DNA from: Streptomyces halobius
GTDB taxonomy: Bacteria; Actinomycetota; Actinomycetes; Streptomycetales; Streptomycetaceae
Length of the DNA: 64,000 nucleotides
NCBI RefSeq assembly: GCF_023277745.1
Contig: NZ_CP086322.1
Span: 310,001-374,000, forward strand
Reading direction: 5' to 3'
The notes under the pieces are model-generated. The model had not been told where the DNA came from, did no database searches, and was given only the letters and a program-made list of their open reading frames with translations. Below, one piece after another: positions 1 to 9,212 of the stretch. Numbering within the stretch: the stretch's first letter is position 1; each line of letters starts with the position of its first letter. Position numbers and translations under genes: made by a program.

Positions 1-1557
1 CTCGGCACCACCGAGGCGGTCGCGCAGAGCGTCCGCACGGCCGGTCGCACCGTGCTGTTCTCCGCGCTGACGGTGGCCCTGTCGCTGTCGGCCCTGCTGG
101 TCTTCCCGCTGTACTTCCTGCGCTCCTTCGCCTACGCGGGCGTGGCAGTGGTGGCGCTCGCGGCCTTTGCGGCCGTGGTGGTGCTGCCCGCGGTACTCGG
201 CGTGCTCGGCCCGCGGATCGACGCGCTGGACGTACGGCGGTTGTTCCGCTGCAGACCGAAGCGTGACGGCGACCGGGGCGGGCAGGGCATGGGGCCAGAG
301 GGGCCGGCCGGTGGATCGGGACGGGCCGCCGGGACTGGGCGGACCACCCGGACTGGACAGACCACCGGGACTGGGCAGGTCGCCGGTACAGCGGAGGCCG
401 CCGGCGCGGGCGGAGCCAGGCCGGGGAACAACGGGTTCTGGCACCGGCTCGCCACCGCGGTCATGCGGCGACCGGTACTGTGCGCGACCGGCGTGATCAC
501 CCTGCTGGTGGTGCTCGGCCTGCCGTTCACCCGGATCTCCTTCGGCCTGATCGACGACCGGGTCCTGCCCGCCGACGCTCCCGCGCACCGTACGGCGCAG
601 TTCGTACGGGAAGAGTTCGCGAGCCGGGAGAACTCCGCGCTGTCCGTGGTGCTGCCCACCATCAGCGGCTCCGGCGACCGGCAGCAGGTCACCGCCTACG
701 CCACCCGCCTGTCGGCCCTGCCGGGCGTGGCCCGGGTGGACACCGTCACGGGCTCCTACGCCGGGGGGCGGCAGGTGGCGCCCGCCTCCGCCGCCTCCGC
801 CGCGTTCACGGCGAACGGTGCCAGCTGGCTGTCAGTGGTGCCGTCGGTCGAGCCGTTCTCCTCCGCCGGCGCGAAGCTGGTGGAGCGGTTGCGGGCGGAC
901 GGCGCGCCGGGCGCGGTGCTCGTCGGCGGTGATGCCGCGGTGCTCGCGGACACCCGCGACACACTCGCCGACCGGCTGCCCGAGGCAGCACTGATCGTCG
1001 GCGGCACGACCGTGGCGCTGCTGTTCCTCTTCACCGGCAGCGTGCTGATCCCGTTCAAGGCCGTGCTGCTCAACCTGCTGAGCCTGACCGCGACCTTCGG
1101 CGCCATGGTGTACGTCTTCCAGGAAGGCCACCTGCGCTGGCTCGTCGGCGACTTCACCGTGACCGGCATGGTGGACACCAGCATGCCGGTGCTGATGTTC
1201 TGCGTCGCCTTCGGGCTGTCCATGGACTACGAGGTGTTCCTGCTCTCCCGGATCAAGGAGGTCTACGCGGAGACCGGGGACAACACGCTGGCCGTCGCCG
1301 CCGGGCTGGAACGCACCGGACGCCTGGTCAGTGCCGCGGCCGCGCTCGTCGCCGTCGTCATGATCGCGCTGGCCACGTCCGGGATCACCTTCCTGAAGCT
1401 CCTGGGCGTGGGCCTGGCGCTGGCCGTGCTGCTGGACGCCACGCTGGTGCGCGGCGTGCTCGTACCGGCCGTGATGAGGCTCGCGGGGCGGGCCAACTGG
1501 TGGGCGCCGCGACCGCTGCGCCGCCTGCACGGCAAGCTGGGGCTCTCCGACGAGTGA
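1..1557 (+). CDS. MMPL/RND family transporter, 3' part (5' end outside window)
   Basis: C-terminal part of an MMPL-type membrane exporter, a family that moves lipids or hydrophobic compounds using the proton gradient. The frame is open from base 1, so the start is outside; 518 residues are visible. They show two membrane helices (about residues 20-70), a Gly/Thr/Ala-rich linker of about 50 residues (90-145) with repeated short GTG-type steps, one helix, an extracytoplasmic loop (about 180-320) and a final helix bundle. The bundle contains GLSMDYEVFLLSR near residue 403, matching the conserved Asp-Tyr motif of the family's proton path. The linker is probably cytoplasmic. The substrate cannot be told from sequence. 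Confidence 0.9.
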   Translation, partial: LGTTEAVAQSVRTAGRTVLFSALTVALSLSALLVFPLYFLRSFAYAGVAVVALAAFAAVVVLPAVLGVLGPRIDALDVRRLFRCRPKRDGDRGGQGMGPEGPAGGSGRAAGTGRTTRTGQTTGTGQVAGTAEAAGAGGARPGNNGFWHRLATAVMRRPVLCATGVITLLVVLGLPFTRISFGLIDDRVLPADAPAHRTAQFVREEFASRENSALSVVLPTISGSGDRQQVTAYATRLSALPGVARVDTVTGSYAGGRQVAPASAASAAFTANGASWLSVVPSVEPFSSAGAKLVERLRADGAPGAVLVGGDAAVLADTRDTLADRLPEAALIVGGTTVALLFLFTGSVLIPFKAVLLNLLSLTATFGAMVYVFQEGHLRWLVGDFTVTGMVDTSMPVLMFCVAFGLSMDYEVFLLSRIKEVYAETGDNTLAVAAGLERTGRLVSAAAALVAVVMIALATSGITFLKLLGVGLALAVLLDATLVRGVLVPAVMRLAGRANWWAPRPLRRLHGKLGLSDE

Positions 1558-1669
1558 ACGGTCCACCAGTCCGCGGGCCGGTACTGCATGCCCTTGCGCA
1601 TCCGCTTGCCGTAAGCCTGCTGGAGAATGAGGACCGGAACCGACCTCAGTGCGTCCTGGCGTCGCGGTC

Positions 1670-1882
1670 ATGGCGAACACGGCAACCAGCATTCGTCCCT
1701 TCCGTATCGATATTCCGCAGGCACAGCTCGTTGATCTGCAGGCCCGCTTGGCCGCCACCCGGTGGCCGGATGAGCTGCCTGGTGTCGGCTGGAGCCGCGG
1801 TGTCCCCGGGCCTGTCCGAAGGACCTGGCCGAGTAATGCGTTCCACCTGGTCGTCCCCTCGCTGCCGGGGTTCGGTCGCCCC
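1670..1882 (+). pseudogene. Epoxide hydrolase N-terminal remnant
   Basis: The reading frame from the ATG starts with [20 protein letters not shown], which resembles the N-terminal EHN domain of microsomal-type epoxide hydrolases. After about 45 residues it jumps directly to [12 protein letters not shown], a segment that normally lies much further along the alpha/beta-hydrolase fold. The catalytic Asp, His and Glu regions are absent and the frame then runs into unrelated sequence. This looks like a gene reduced by an internal deletion and a 3' truncation, so no function is expected. Confidence 0.7.
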
Positions 1883-2090
1883 TCAGCCGTCCCAGTATGG
1901 CTGGTACGGCGGGAGATTCAGCGTACGGCCCTCGGCGCAGGTTCGGAGGACGAGGGTCTCGGCCCGGTAGAGCCGCAGGGGCTTTCGGCTGATCACTTTC
2001 AGTCAAGTGTGATCTTCGCCAGCGGCTCCGCGGCGCCGGCGCGAGCATGGTCACCGCGCACACCGCTCTACACAGGGAGGCCGTGCGAGA
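1883..2090. other. Intergenic, upstream of terpene synthase
   Basis: No convincing gene. The only clear signal is a strong Shine-Dalgarno sequence, AGGGAGG at 2074-2080, ten bases before the GTG start at 2091. Confidence 0.5.
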
Positions 2091-3213
2091 GTGGCTGATG
2101 CTCCGATCACCGTTCCGCCGATGTACTGCCCGATTCCGCGCCGTAACCATCCCAGGGCCGCCGAGGCCGAAGCGCACACCATGGATTGGGCCGAACGGTT
2201 CGGCCTCTACTGGGACGAGGAGCAGCTGCGGCGCGTACGCGGCATGGAAAGCGGTCGGTTGGCGGCTTTCGCGGCTCCGGTCGGCGGGTTCGAGTTGCTC
2301 AAGGTTTATGCGGACTTCACCACATGGGCCTTCGCGTTCGACGACGAGTACTTGCGATGAGCGCCCCATCGGAAAACAGCCGGACCGGCTTGCCGAGGCG
2401 GTCGCGCGGATGCAGCGGGCGGCGGAAGTCCCGGAATACCCCCTTGACTCTTCCGACCGCTATGCAACTGCCTTGCGTGATATCCGGGTTCGGCTCGATA
2501 CATATGCCTCGCCGCTCCAGGCCGAGGAGTTCGTCGCCGCGATGCGCGGCTATTTCTTGGCCGAGCTGCGGAAGGCGGGGAATTCATCCCGAGGTGTGCG
2601 GCCTACTCTGGACGAGTATGCGGCCACCCGGCTCTCCATGGGCGGTGGCATGGTCTTCCCGCTGTTGCCCGCCGTCGTCGCCGGCATCGCCCCGGCACCG
2701 GTGACGACGGCAATGCGGCGGGTCCGTGCGTTGACGGAGATGGCGGCGACCCTCGTGTGCTGGGACACGGACATCTTCTCGTACGCCAAGGAGCGGGCCC
2801 GCACCGGCGACGGTTACAACCTTCTTGACGTGGTCCAGGCGGAATACGGCTGCACCCTCGATGAAGCCGTGACCATCGCGGTGGCCATGCGCGACCGCAT
2901 CATGTGCCTTTCCCTGCGGCTTCGCAGATATTTCGCGGTCATGGCGGCACCCGACCTGGACCGGTACTGCGGAACCCCGGCGGCGTATATCCGTGGAGTA
3001 CTGGGCTGGTGCATGAACACCCCTCGCTACCGCTACACGAATGGGGTGAGTGGCGCCGAGACCTTCGACTCGGCGGGCTGGGCGGAGTCCCCGAGTGACG
3101 ACAATCCGGAGCCGCTGTCCATTCCGTCGATCGGCTGGTGGTGGGAGTACGACCCGGCCCCGCTCCATTCCCCTTCGACGTCCGGCCGCGCTGGAGCCGA
3201 CCGGCGACGGTGA
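2091..3213 (+). pseudogene. Class I terpene synthase, frame broken by one inserted T
   Basis: Bacterial class I terpene cyclase, which ionises a prenyl diphosphate with Mg2+ to make a cyclic terpene. The start is GTG 2091, set by AGGGAGG at 2074-2080. The first 89 codons reach the metal-binding motif WAFAFDDEY and then stop at TGA 2358. In the next frame the protein continues at once with CDERPIGKQPDRLAEAV, exactly what follows DDEY in the family, so one extra T at 2352-2353 explains the break. The rest is intact: a second metal motif in DTDIFSYAKE, an RY pair in TPRYRY, and the C-terminal GWWW. Restored length is about 373 residues, normal for the family. Product unknown. Real pseudogene or sequencing error cannot be separated here. 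Confidence 0.85.
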
Positions 3214-3458
3214 CGCCGACCTGCGGACCGCGCAGACCGAACTCGACCGATTCAACGACGAATTACCGCGTCCACGGCGAACTGCGGACCCTGCTCGGCG
3301 ATCAGGGCTTCCTACGAACCGCCGCCGCTCGGCACACACTTGCCCGCTGTGAGTCCTGCCGTGCGGGATCTTGCCCGCCGAGGTCCCTGACGTGCAGGAT
3401 CCCGCCGCCTGTGGCGCCGCGCCTCTTGAGTCACGCCTCTTGAGTCACGCTTCTTGAG
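3214..3458. other. Intergenic region between convergent genes
   Basis: No gene is supported. Just before the convergent minus-strand gene there is a short repeat, about 15 bases of TTGAGTCACGC(C/T)TC type three times at 3424-3468. Confidence 0.4.
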
Positions 3459-4325
3459 TCACGCTTCTTCTGGAGCGGAGGGCGTTTCCGCGGCCGTGCC
3501 GCGGGCCTGCTCCAGCAAGCGGGTGCGGAAGAGGTCGAGTACGTCGTCCAGCGCCGCGCGGGTCGGCTGGCCGGGTTCGTCGATGAGGTGCTCGGTCAGC
3601 ACGGAGTGCGGCGGCATCAGAGCATCCGGATTCGCGGTGGAGTCGTCCAGTTCGACGGCGGTGAACGCATCACCGAGAGCGCGGCGCAGGAATGCGAACC
3701 GGTCCCGTGGTACCAACCGGTCTCCACGGAATCGCAGACCCATGACCTGGAGCCCCTCGCGCGCGCAGCGTCCCCTGACGGCGGCGAGGTCCTCGGCGGA
3801 GATATCGAAACCGGCGGACCGCCTCCTGGTGAGGGGCAACGGCAGGGACGGCTGGGACAGAACGGGGGCGAGCAGGCGCTCATCGGCCGCCATGGCCAGG
3901 GCGAAGCCGCCGGTCAGACACATGCCGACGGCCCCGACACCCGGGCCACCACAGCGCTCGTGCTCATCCGCGGCCAGGGCCCGCAGCCAGGTCACAACGG
4001 GCGAGGTCTTCCCCGTGGCCAGCACGGTGAACTCCCGGCTGACGCACACGTTCCACATCGCCGAGGCGATGTAGGCCCGGGACTTCAGCCGGCCATGGGC
4101 CTCGGGGTTGGGATCGCGGCCGGGCGTGCCGAAGAGGACCGGGAGCACGGCGGTGCAGCCGATGGCGGCCACGCGTTCCGCGAACTCCAGCACCTTGGGG
4201 GTGATGCCCGGTATCTCCGCCATCACGATCACCGCCGGCCCGGTGCCGCGCCGCAGAATCCGGCGGGTGGCACCGTTGTGGGTAAAGGTGCTGCGGTTGA
4301 AGCCTGACAGGTCGTGATCTGCCAT
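3459..4325 (-). CDS. Dienelactone hydrolase family protein
   Basis: Soluble alpha/beta-hydrolase of the dienelactone hydrolase family, 288 residues, close to the usual size. The nucleophile is the cysteine in GAVGMCLTGGFALAMA (about residue 135), the family's G-x-C-x-G-G elbow. The N-terminal strand AVIVMAEIPGITPKV carries the conserved acidic position after the first beta strand. A histidine in MPPHSVLTEH (about 240) may complete the triad. The real substrate is unknown; the family contains chlorocatechol-pathway enzymes and many uncharacterised esterases. It is transcribed toward the terpene synthase and does not seem to share an operon with it. Confidence 0.85.
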   Translation of the reverse strand: MADHDLSGFNRSTFTHNGATRRILRRGTGPAVIVMAEIPGITPKVLEFAERVAAIGCTAVLPVLFGTPGRDPNPEAHGRLKSRAYIASAMWNVCVSREFTVLATGKTSPVVTWLRALAADEHERCGGPGVGAVGMCLTGGFALAMAADERLLAPVLSQPSLPLPLTRRRSAGFDISAEDLAAVRGRCAREGLQVMGLRFRGDRLVPRDRFAFLRRALGDAFTAVELDDSTANPDALMPPHSVLTEHLIDEPGQPTRAALDDVLDLFRTRLLEQARGTAAETPSAPEEA

Positions 4326-4750
4326 GGGATGCCACCGTCCTGGTCGGTTGTTGGTTTCCGGTTGTCAGGTGTCAGCTGTCAGGTGTCCGTTGGTCGTTGT
4401 TGGTTGGTGGTCGTTGTTGGTCGGTGGTTGTTGGCTGGTGGTCGGGGCGGCTCTCAGGGCCGGGGTCCCCTCGCCCCGATCCGGTGCGGTTCCACGCGAG
4501 GCTACCCAGCGGTACGCCCGGCGATCAGCCTTGTTCAGCCTCAGGATCCGATCTCGATCAGCCCGCGGGAGGACCCGCCGAGCCAAAGTCGCTCCCCCGG
4601 TATGGTCTGTGCGCCGGGGAGACGCGATGCGTTGCGACCTTCGTCATTGCGACTCTCGGCGTTGCGACTCTCGGCGTTGCGACTTTCGTCGTTGTCCGTC
4701 GCGACCAATGACAGATGCGGTGTCCGGCTGCGGCTGCCTAACGTGTCTGC
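4326..4750. repeat. Intergenic region with two simple-repeat blocks
   Basis: No gene seen. Bases 4389-4445 are a T/G-only-like tract built from degenerate GGTCGTTGTT and TTGGTTGGTGG steps. Bases 4627-4696 hold a tandem of the 15-base unit GTTGCGACTCTCGGC, two exact copies plus diverged ones on each side. The second block sits about 55 bases before the histidine-kinase start at 4751. Confidence 0.7.
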
Positions 4751-6610
4751 GTGACTCGTGTGGAATGTACGGACCCTGCGGTATCGGCTCGCCACGCGCT
4801 GGGGGCGAGGCTGCGCTCGGCGCCCCGGCGGCTGGCCGATCCGGCCAGGGCACTCTTCGCCCCCGGGATGTGGACTCCCTGGCGCATCGTGGGCGAATCG
4901 CTGCTGAGTGTGGTGCTCGGGCTGCTGGCAGGGGCCGCCGAACTCCTGAGCGACGGCGGCACCGTACGGATCGCCGTAGCGGCTCTGGCCGCCGCGCTGC
5001 TGTCGCCGCTGCGCCGGGTGCTGCCCGCGACCGTACTTCTGACGACGGCCCTCGGCATGAGCGAGTTCGACGGCCTCAGTCCGCTGGTCGTCGTCGCCGC
5101 CTGGTCGGCCGGGCGGCGGATCGGCGGGGTCGGCAAGGCGGCCGGCACCTTCGGCGCCGCGTATGTCGTCATCCTCGGCCTGACCCTGCTGAAAGAGGCG
5201 CCCCCCTCACTGCTGAGCCTCGCCCTCGTCGCCCCGGTGACGCTGGTCATGGTGGTCGTACCCGGCCTCATCAGCCGCTACTGGTCGCAGCACCGCACGC
5301 TTGCGGACATCCTTCGTGAGTACAACGCCCAGTTGCTGCGCGAACGCGCGATGATCGCCGGACAGGCCCGGATGCGGGAGCGTCAGCGCATCGCGCAGGA
5401 CATGCACGACAGCCTCGGCCATCAGCTCACGCTCATATCGGTGCACACGGGCGCACTGGAAGTGGACCGGGAGCTGACCGGGCGGCAGCGGGAGGCCGTG
5501 GGTGTGCTGCGCGAGGCGTCGGTGGCCGCGATGCACGAGTTGCGCGAGGTGGTGGGGCTGCTCAGGGACGGGACGGAGAGTCCCGGCCAGGGAAGCCAGG
5601 GAGGCCAGGAGGGTCGGGGCGGCCAGTTGGGCCAGGGGGCCACCTCCCACGCCCTTCAGGCTATGGGGGAAGAGGACGCCACAGCGCCGTCACGCGGGGC
5701 GGCCGGCATCGAGGGCCTGGTGGAGGCGTCCCGGGGCGCGGCTACGGCGGTGGAGCTGCGGCGCTCCGGTGAACCGCGCCCGCTCGCCCCGACCGCCGAT
5801 CACGCGGCGTACCGCGTCGCGCAGGAAGGCCTGACCAACGCGCACAAGCACGCCCCGGGTGCCTCGATCACCATCGAGCTGCGGTACGAGCCGGATGCGC
5901 TGGTCGTGGAGGTCGCGAACGGCCCTGCCCCCGAGGCGGCCGGCACCGGCCGGAGCGTGGTAAGCGGCGGTCAGGGCCTGACCGGGCTCGGGGAGCGGAC
6001 CCGGCTCATCGGCGGCATGGTGCACGCGGGCCCGACGGCGGACGGCGGCTTCCGGCTGGCGGGCGTGCTGCCGTACACGTCGCCGGAGGGCGCTCCGAGC
6101 CACTCGTCCGGCGGGGCGGCGACGTTCGTCGACGCGACAGACGACTTTCGGCTGCAGAACGCCGCGGGGCCCTCCGACGAGGGTGATCCAGTCATCGACT
6201 GGAACAGTCTGCCGAAGGAGCTGGCCAGGGCAATGAGCAGGGAAAAGAGACGAAACGGTATAGCGATCGGCTGTGGGCTGGCGGCGCTGTTCGGCCTGCT
6301 GCTGCTGATCGTCGTGGTCATCGGGGTGGTCGTCTTCCTCCAAGAGGCGGACAAGGCCATGATCGAGCCGAAGCAGTACGACGCGGTGAAGATGGGGCAG
6401 TCCGAGGCGAAGGTCCGCGAACAGCTGCCTGACGGGGAATCGTTCCTGACCAGCGGTCTGGACGAGGGCGCGCCGCCCGAGCCCAAGGGAGCCGAGTGCC
6501 TCACGCTGATGTCCACCGAGACCGGGGACGGCTTGGACGAGCCCGTATTCCGGTTCTGCTTCAAGGGCGGCAAGCTGATCGAGAAGAAGTCTTTCGAGAT
6601 CAGACGCTAG
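4751..6610 (+). CDS. Sensor histidine kinase with extra C-terminal membrane domain
   Basis: NarL/DesK-type histidine kinase of 619 residues, GTG start. N-terminal membrane helices lie at about 48-180. The HisKA_3 dimerisation helix has RQRIAQDMHDSLGHQLT with the phospho-accepting His219. The ATPase domain (about 345-440) shows EGLTNAHKHAPG and GLTGLGERTRLIGG. After a normal kinase end there is an unusual addition: a basic stretch, one membrane helix (about 503-527) and a 90-residue domain with YDAVKMGQSEAKVREQLPDG and two cysteines, reminiscent of small SmpA/BamE-like folds on the outside of the membrane. No response regulator follows, so it is an orphan here. The tail may sense or bind something outside the cell; that is inference. 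Confidence 0.85.
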   Translation: MTRVECTDPAVSARHALGARLRSAPRRLADPARALFAPGMWTPWRIVGESLLSVVLGLLAGAAELLSDGGTVRIAVAALAAALLSPLRRVLPATVLLTTALGMSEFDGLSPLVVVAAWSAGRRIGGVGKAAGTFGAAYVVILGLTLLKEAPPSLLSLALVAPVTLVMVVVPGLISRYWSQHRTLADILREYNAQLLRERAMIAGQARMRERQRIAQDMHDSLGHQLTLISVHTGALEVDRELTGRQREAVGVLREASVAAMHELREVVGLLRDGTESPGQGSQGGQEGRGGQLGQGATSHALQAMGEEDATAPSRGAAGIEGLVEASRGAATAVELRRSGEPRPLAPTADHAAYRVAQEGLTNAHKHAPGASITIELRYEPDALVVEVANGPAPEAAGTGRSVVSGGQGLTGLGERTRLIGGMVHAGPTADGGFRLAGVLPYTSPEGAPSHSSGGAATFVDATDDFRLQNAAGPSDEGDPVIDWNSLPKELARAMSREKRRNGIAIGCGLAALFGLLLLIVVVIGVVVFLQEADKAMIEPKQYDAVKMGQSEAKVREQLPDGESFLTSGLDEGAPPEPKGAECLTLMSTETGDGLDEPVFRFCFKGGKLIEKKSFEIRR

Positions 6611-6725
6611 GGGATCGGACGCTGGGAGACCGGTCGCTGAGACATCGGACGCTGAGGGATCAGTCGCTGAGGGATCAGTCGGTGAGAGATCAGAGGCTGG
6701 GCGATCAGCCGCTGAGTCCCATCGG
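6604..6725 (+). repeat. Degenerate tandem repeat of about 15 bases
   Basis: Seven or eight imperfect copies of a unit like GGGATCAGTCGCTGA follow the kinase stop codon directly. The units differ mostly at the first four and last three bases. The rest of the stretch to about 6930 contains no clear gene. Confidence 0.75.
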
Positions 6726-6939
6726 GATCAGGAGCCGAGCCCTTCAAGCCCCTCAAGGCAGGAGCCAAACCCTGCGCATCAGCAGCTGAACCCTGTGAAT
6801 CATGAGCTGAGGGGAACCGGGCCCTGGAGTCCGGGCGGGTGGCCTGTTCGGGATGATGTCAGGATGGCCGCGAGGCCGGCAGCGGCGGGGGCAGCGGGGA
6901 TGACCGCTCGGAACAGCGCGGGAGAGTCGTGATCAGAGT

Positions 6940-7035
6940 TCTCGTCACGCCGCTGAACGCGGACAGGAACTTCTGGGCCGCGCCGGGTGTCCGGAAGCCT
7001 TTCATCGCGCGCTCGCGCTGCCTCGTCCCGGGGCA
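6940..7035 (-). pseudogene. IS6-family transposase remnant
   Basis: On the minus strand the frame reads GTRQRERAMKGFRTPGAAQ followed by KFLSAFSGV. This matches the C-terminal part of IS6-type DDE transposases (QPTRQRERAMKGFR region just after the catalytic Glu). Only about 32 residues remain; nothing recognisable flanks them and no terminal repeats are visible. It marks a former insertion sequence. Confidence 0.6.
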
Positions 7036-7067
7036 GCTGTACGCTCCGAGCGCGGGCACTCACCACA

Positions 7068-7406
7068 TCAGCCCGCGGTCGTCGGGTTCTCTGATTCGGC
7101 GGCGTGGCGGTATTCGGCGTTGATGCGCTGGGCTTCTTCGAGCTGGTCTTCGAGGATGACGATGCGGCAGGCGGCCTCGATGGGGGTGCTCTGGTCGACG
7201 AGCTCCCGGGCGCGGGCAGCGATGCGCAGCTGGTAGCGGGAGTAGCGGCGGTGGCCGCCCTCGGAGCGCAGCGGGGCGATGAGGCGGGCTTCTCCGACGG
7301 CGCGGAGGAAGCCTTGTGTGGTGCCGAGCATTTCGGCGGCCCGGCCTATGGTGTAGGCGGGGTAGTCGTCGTCGTCGAGACGGCTGAACGAGTCGTCTGC
7401 TGTCAT
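7068..7406 (-). CDS. MerR-family transcriptional regulator
   Basis: Small DNA-binding protein of 112 residues. The N-terminal half is a MerR winged helix: YTIGRAAEMLGTTQGFLRAV, then EARLIAPLRSEGGHRRYSR, the typical recognition helix and wing. The C-terminal half, ILEDQLEEAQRINAEYRHA, is a short dimerisation helix with no metal- or drug-binding domain, so it belongs to the short MerR-like group common in Streptomyces. Start ATG 7406 is preceded on its strand by AGTGAGGTGAA. A strong hairpin (7434-7465) lies just upstream. Confidence 0.85.
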   Translation of the reverse strand: MTADDSFSRLDDDDYPAYTIGRAAEMLGTTQGFLRAVGEARLIAPLRSEGGHRRYSRYQLRIAARARELVDQSTPIEAACRIVILEDQLEEAQRINAEYRHAAESENPTTAG

Positions 7407-7433
7407 TTCACCTCACTGTGTGGAACGCGTGGA

Positions 7434-7465
7434 GGGGCCCGGATGCCGTATGGCACCCGGGCCCC
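7434..7465. terminator. GC-rich hairpin upstream of the MerR gene
   Basis: A 14-base stem, GGGGCCCGGATGCC against GGCACCCGGGCCCC with one mismatch and a four-base loop. It sits 28 bases upstream of the MerR start, so it could end transcription from either side or act as an attenuator or operator. Confidence 0.55.
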
Positions 7466-8426
7466 GAAGGAACTACTACACCATCTGCCGGCCTTGATAC
7501 TGCGCCGGCCTTCTTGTTCCGCACCGGCTCACGGGGGATGAGGACGTGTGCGGGGATCGCGGTTGCTTGACCGGAGACCACCTCACTATCGATGTCCTGC
7601 GGTACCCGGGCTCAGGTTTCCACCCGGGCGATCCTGATGGCGCCTGGCTCCTCCGTTTCTTCCCTCTGGGATCAATCACTGACCTACTGCTGGTACTGCT
7701 CTCTTGCGTACTGCTGGTGGTGCAAACTGCTGCGTGGCCTGCGGTAGCGCCACTCTTCGACAGCCAGGCCCGTTGCCCGTCCTGCGTCTGCTCTGGCTTA
7801 GAACCCCACTGCCGAACTCCCGGTGCGCGCGCCCGCAGCCGACGCCTTCACCGAGGTGCTGCTCACTTACTTCACTGCTGGGTACTGCGAACTGCACTTG
7901 CGGGTACTGCTACTGCGTGAACTGCGGTATTGCTCACGGCGGCCCCTGATGACTGCGGGCCACCCGGTCCGGTCGTCAGTCCCGTCGCCGTCCTGCAACA
8001 ACCCTGGCTTCGAAACTCCACCACCGCACCGTCCCGCGAACTGCAACTGCGGTTACTGCTGCCCGGCAGTTCATCTCTGCCGGGCCCTGCTGTCTCTCTG
8101 GGCTACGAGAGAAACCATAACCACACCACGATCCAATGTCTACTCCGGCCGACATAGATTTCCGTGAGCCATGCGGAGAGATATAGTCGGCCTCGAAAAC
8201 TGAACAGGTGCGCGGCGGTCCCGCTCCAGCCAGGCTCGCCCTCTCCGACCAGCACCGTTACGCCAGCCTTGACGCCGCGAACACCACAGCCGCCCCGTCT
8301 GGACATGTGGATGACCGCTCTGGACACGCGCCATAGCCGGGACTCGTGCGGTTGACACACCGCAGGCAGTGCACAAGCACCGCCGGACAGGACCGCGCGT
8401 GACGATCCAGAGACCAGGGTGACCTG
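7466..8426. other. Long gene-poor region rich in ACTGC motifs
   Basis: About 960 bases without a supported gene. From about 7680 to 8075 the + strand repeats ACTGC or TACTGC many times at irregular spacing (for example TACTGCTGGTACTGC). Short open frames here are Cys-rich only because TGC recurs. A hairpin with a nine-base stem (GCCCGGCAG / CTGCCGGGC) and seven-base loop lies at 8061-8085. Confidence 0.5.
8061..8085 (+). terminator. Hairpin at end of ACTGC-rich region
   Basis: Perfect nine-base stem GCCCGGCAG / CTGCCGGGC with loop TTCATCT, followed by CCTGCTGTCTCTCT. Looks like an intrinsic terminator without a long U tract, as is usual in Streptomyces. Confidence 0.5.
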
Positions 8427-8795
8427 ATGGACACAATGAGCGTCAACGTGGCAACCGTCCGTTCCGCGGTATCCATTGCCGGCGTACGCCAAAGCGCCCG
8501 GGATTTCCTCGAAGACCTGGTGCCGCCGGCGAGCGCGGCTGAGGCTGCCGACACCGGGGTCCTTGTTGTCTCGGAGCTCGTCACCAACGCCCTGTGCCAC
8601 GGCGGCGCCTGCACCCTGGACCTCACCGCGCACCCGGAGAGCATCGAGGTGGCCGTACATGACCGGAGCCTGCAGGCTCCGCGCATGCGCGCCCCCGACC
8701 TGAACGGCGGCACCGCAGGCTTCGGCTGGCCCGGCCCCGGGTCGCTTCGCCGCGGAATGCCAGCCACCCACGGCTGGTCACAGGTCCTTTGGTGA
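8427..8795 (+). CDS. RsbW-like ATP-binding protein, probably truncated
   Basis: Small GHKL-type ATP-binding protein of the anti-sigma/regulatory kinase-like family that Streptomyces has in many copies. The N box is clear in VLVVSELVTNALCHGG, and the G1 area is partly present in APDLNGGTAGFGWPG. After FGWP the family normally continues with about 20 more residues (VxxLAxxWGVxP); here the sequence departs into GPGSLRRGMPATHG and stops. It is therefore probably missing its last strand and helix. The SRAP remnant begins just beyond it on the other strand, so the 3' end looks like a rearrangement point. Confidence 0.7.
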   Translation: MDTMSVNVATVRSAVSIAGVRQSARDFLEDLVPPASAAEAADTGVLVVSELVTNALCHGGACTLDLTAHPESIEVAVHDRSLQAPRMRAPDLNGGTAGFGWPGPGSLRRGMPATHGWSQVLW

Positions 8796-8861
8796 CGCCG
8801 AATGAGGACCAGGGGTGGAATCACGTGAGAACTCGCAGCTCCCCGTGGTGAGAAGTAGCAC

Positions 8862-9127
8862 CGCGACGGTCTCCACCCTCGCATTGATCATCTTCGCGCC
8901 GATGCTCAGGCTTCTTGCCCACGACGGCACCAGACCCCAGCGCAGTGGTCGGAGCTGCCGGGTGACCTCGCCGGTATCGCGTTCGACGCGTTCGAGCACC
9001 GACCACACATCATTGGTCGGGCCACATTCCAGCTCGGATCCAGCGCCTGGTCGGGGGTCCAGCGCGTGACGTCGAACAGGTCGACCAGATCCTGCGGACG
9101 GCGGGTGGAGACATATCGGCCGCACAT
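8862..9127 (-). pseudogene. SRAP (YedK/HMCES-like) peptidase remnant, copy 1
   Basis: SRAP proteins crosslink to abasic sites in single-stranded DNA through Cys2. The frame starts MCGRYVSTRRPQDLVDLFDV at 9127. After WNVA the frame breaks: one C missing in the run at 9019-9021 (plus-strand GGG) restores PTNDVWSVLERV, LRPLRWGLVPSWA and MINARVETVA, all conserved in the family. Homology then ends at 8862, so the C-terminal half with the catalytic His is absent. Both a frameshift and a truncation make it a remnant. Confidence 0.85.
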
Positions 9128-9212
9128 GCCCCCACGCTGCCAGCCACCGGTCGGCACCCGTGACTCCGCCCGCCGTACAAGGGCGCCACCCCGTCCTGAG
9201 GGGGGTTGGGTC

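Noticed and set aside
7546..7949. Short Cys-rich frames on the + strand
   Set aside because: Cysteines arise from repeated TGC in the ACTGC field; frames differ and no start signals are present.
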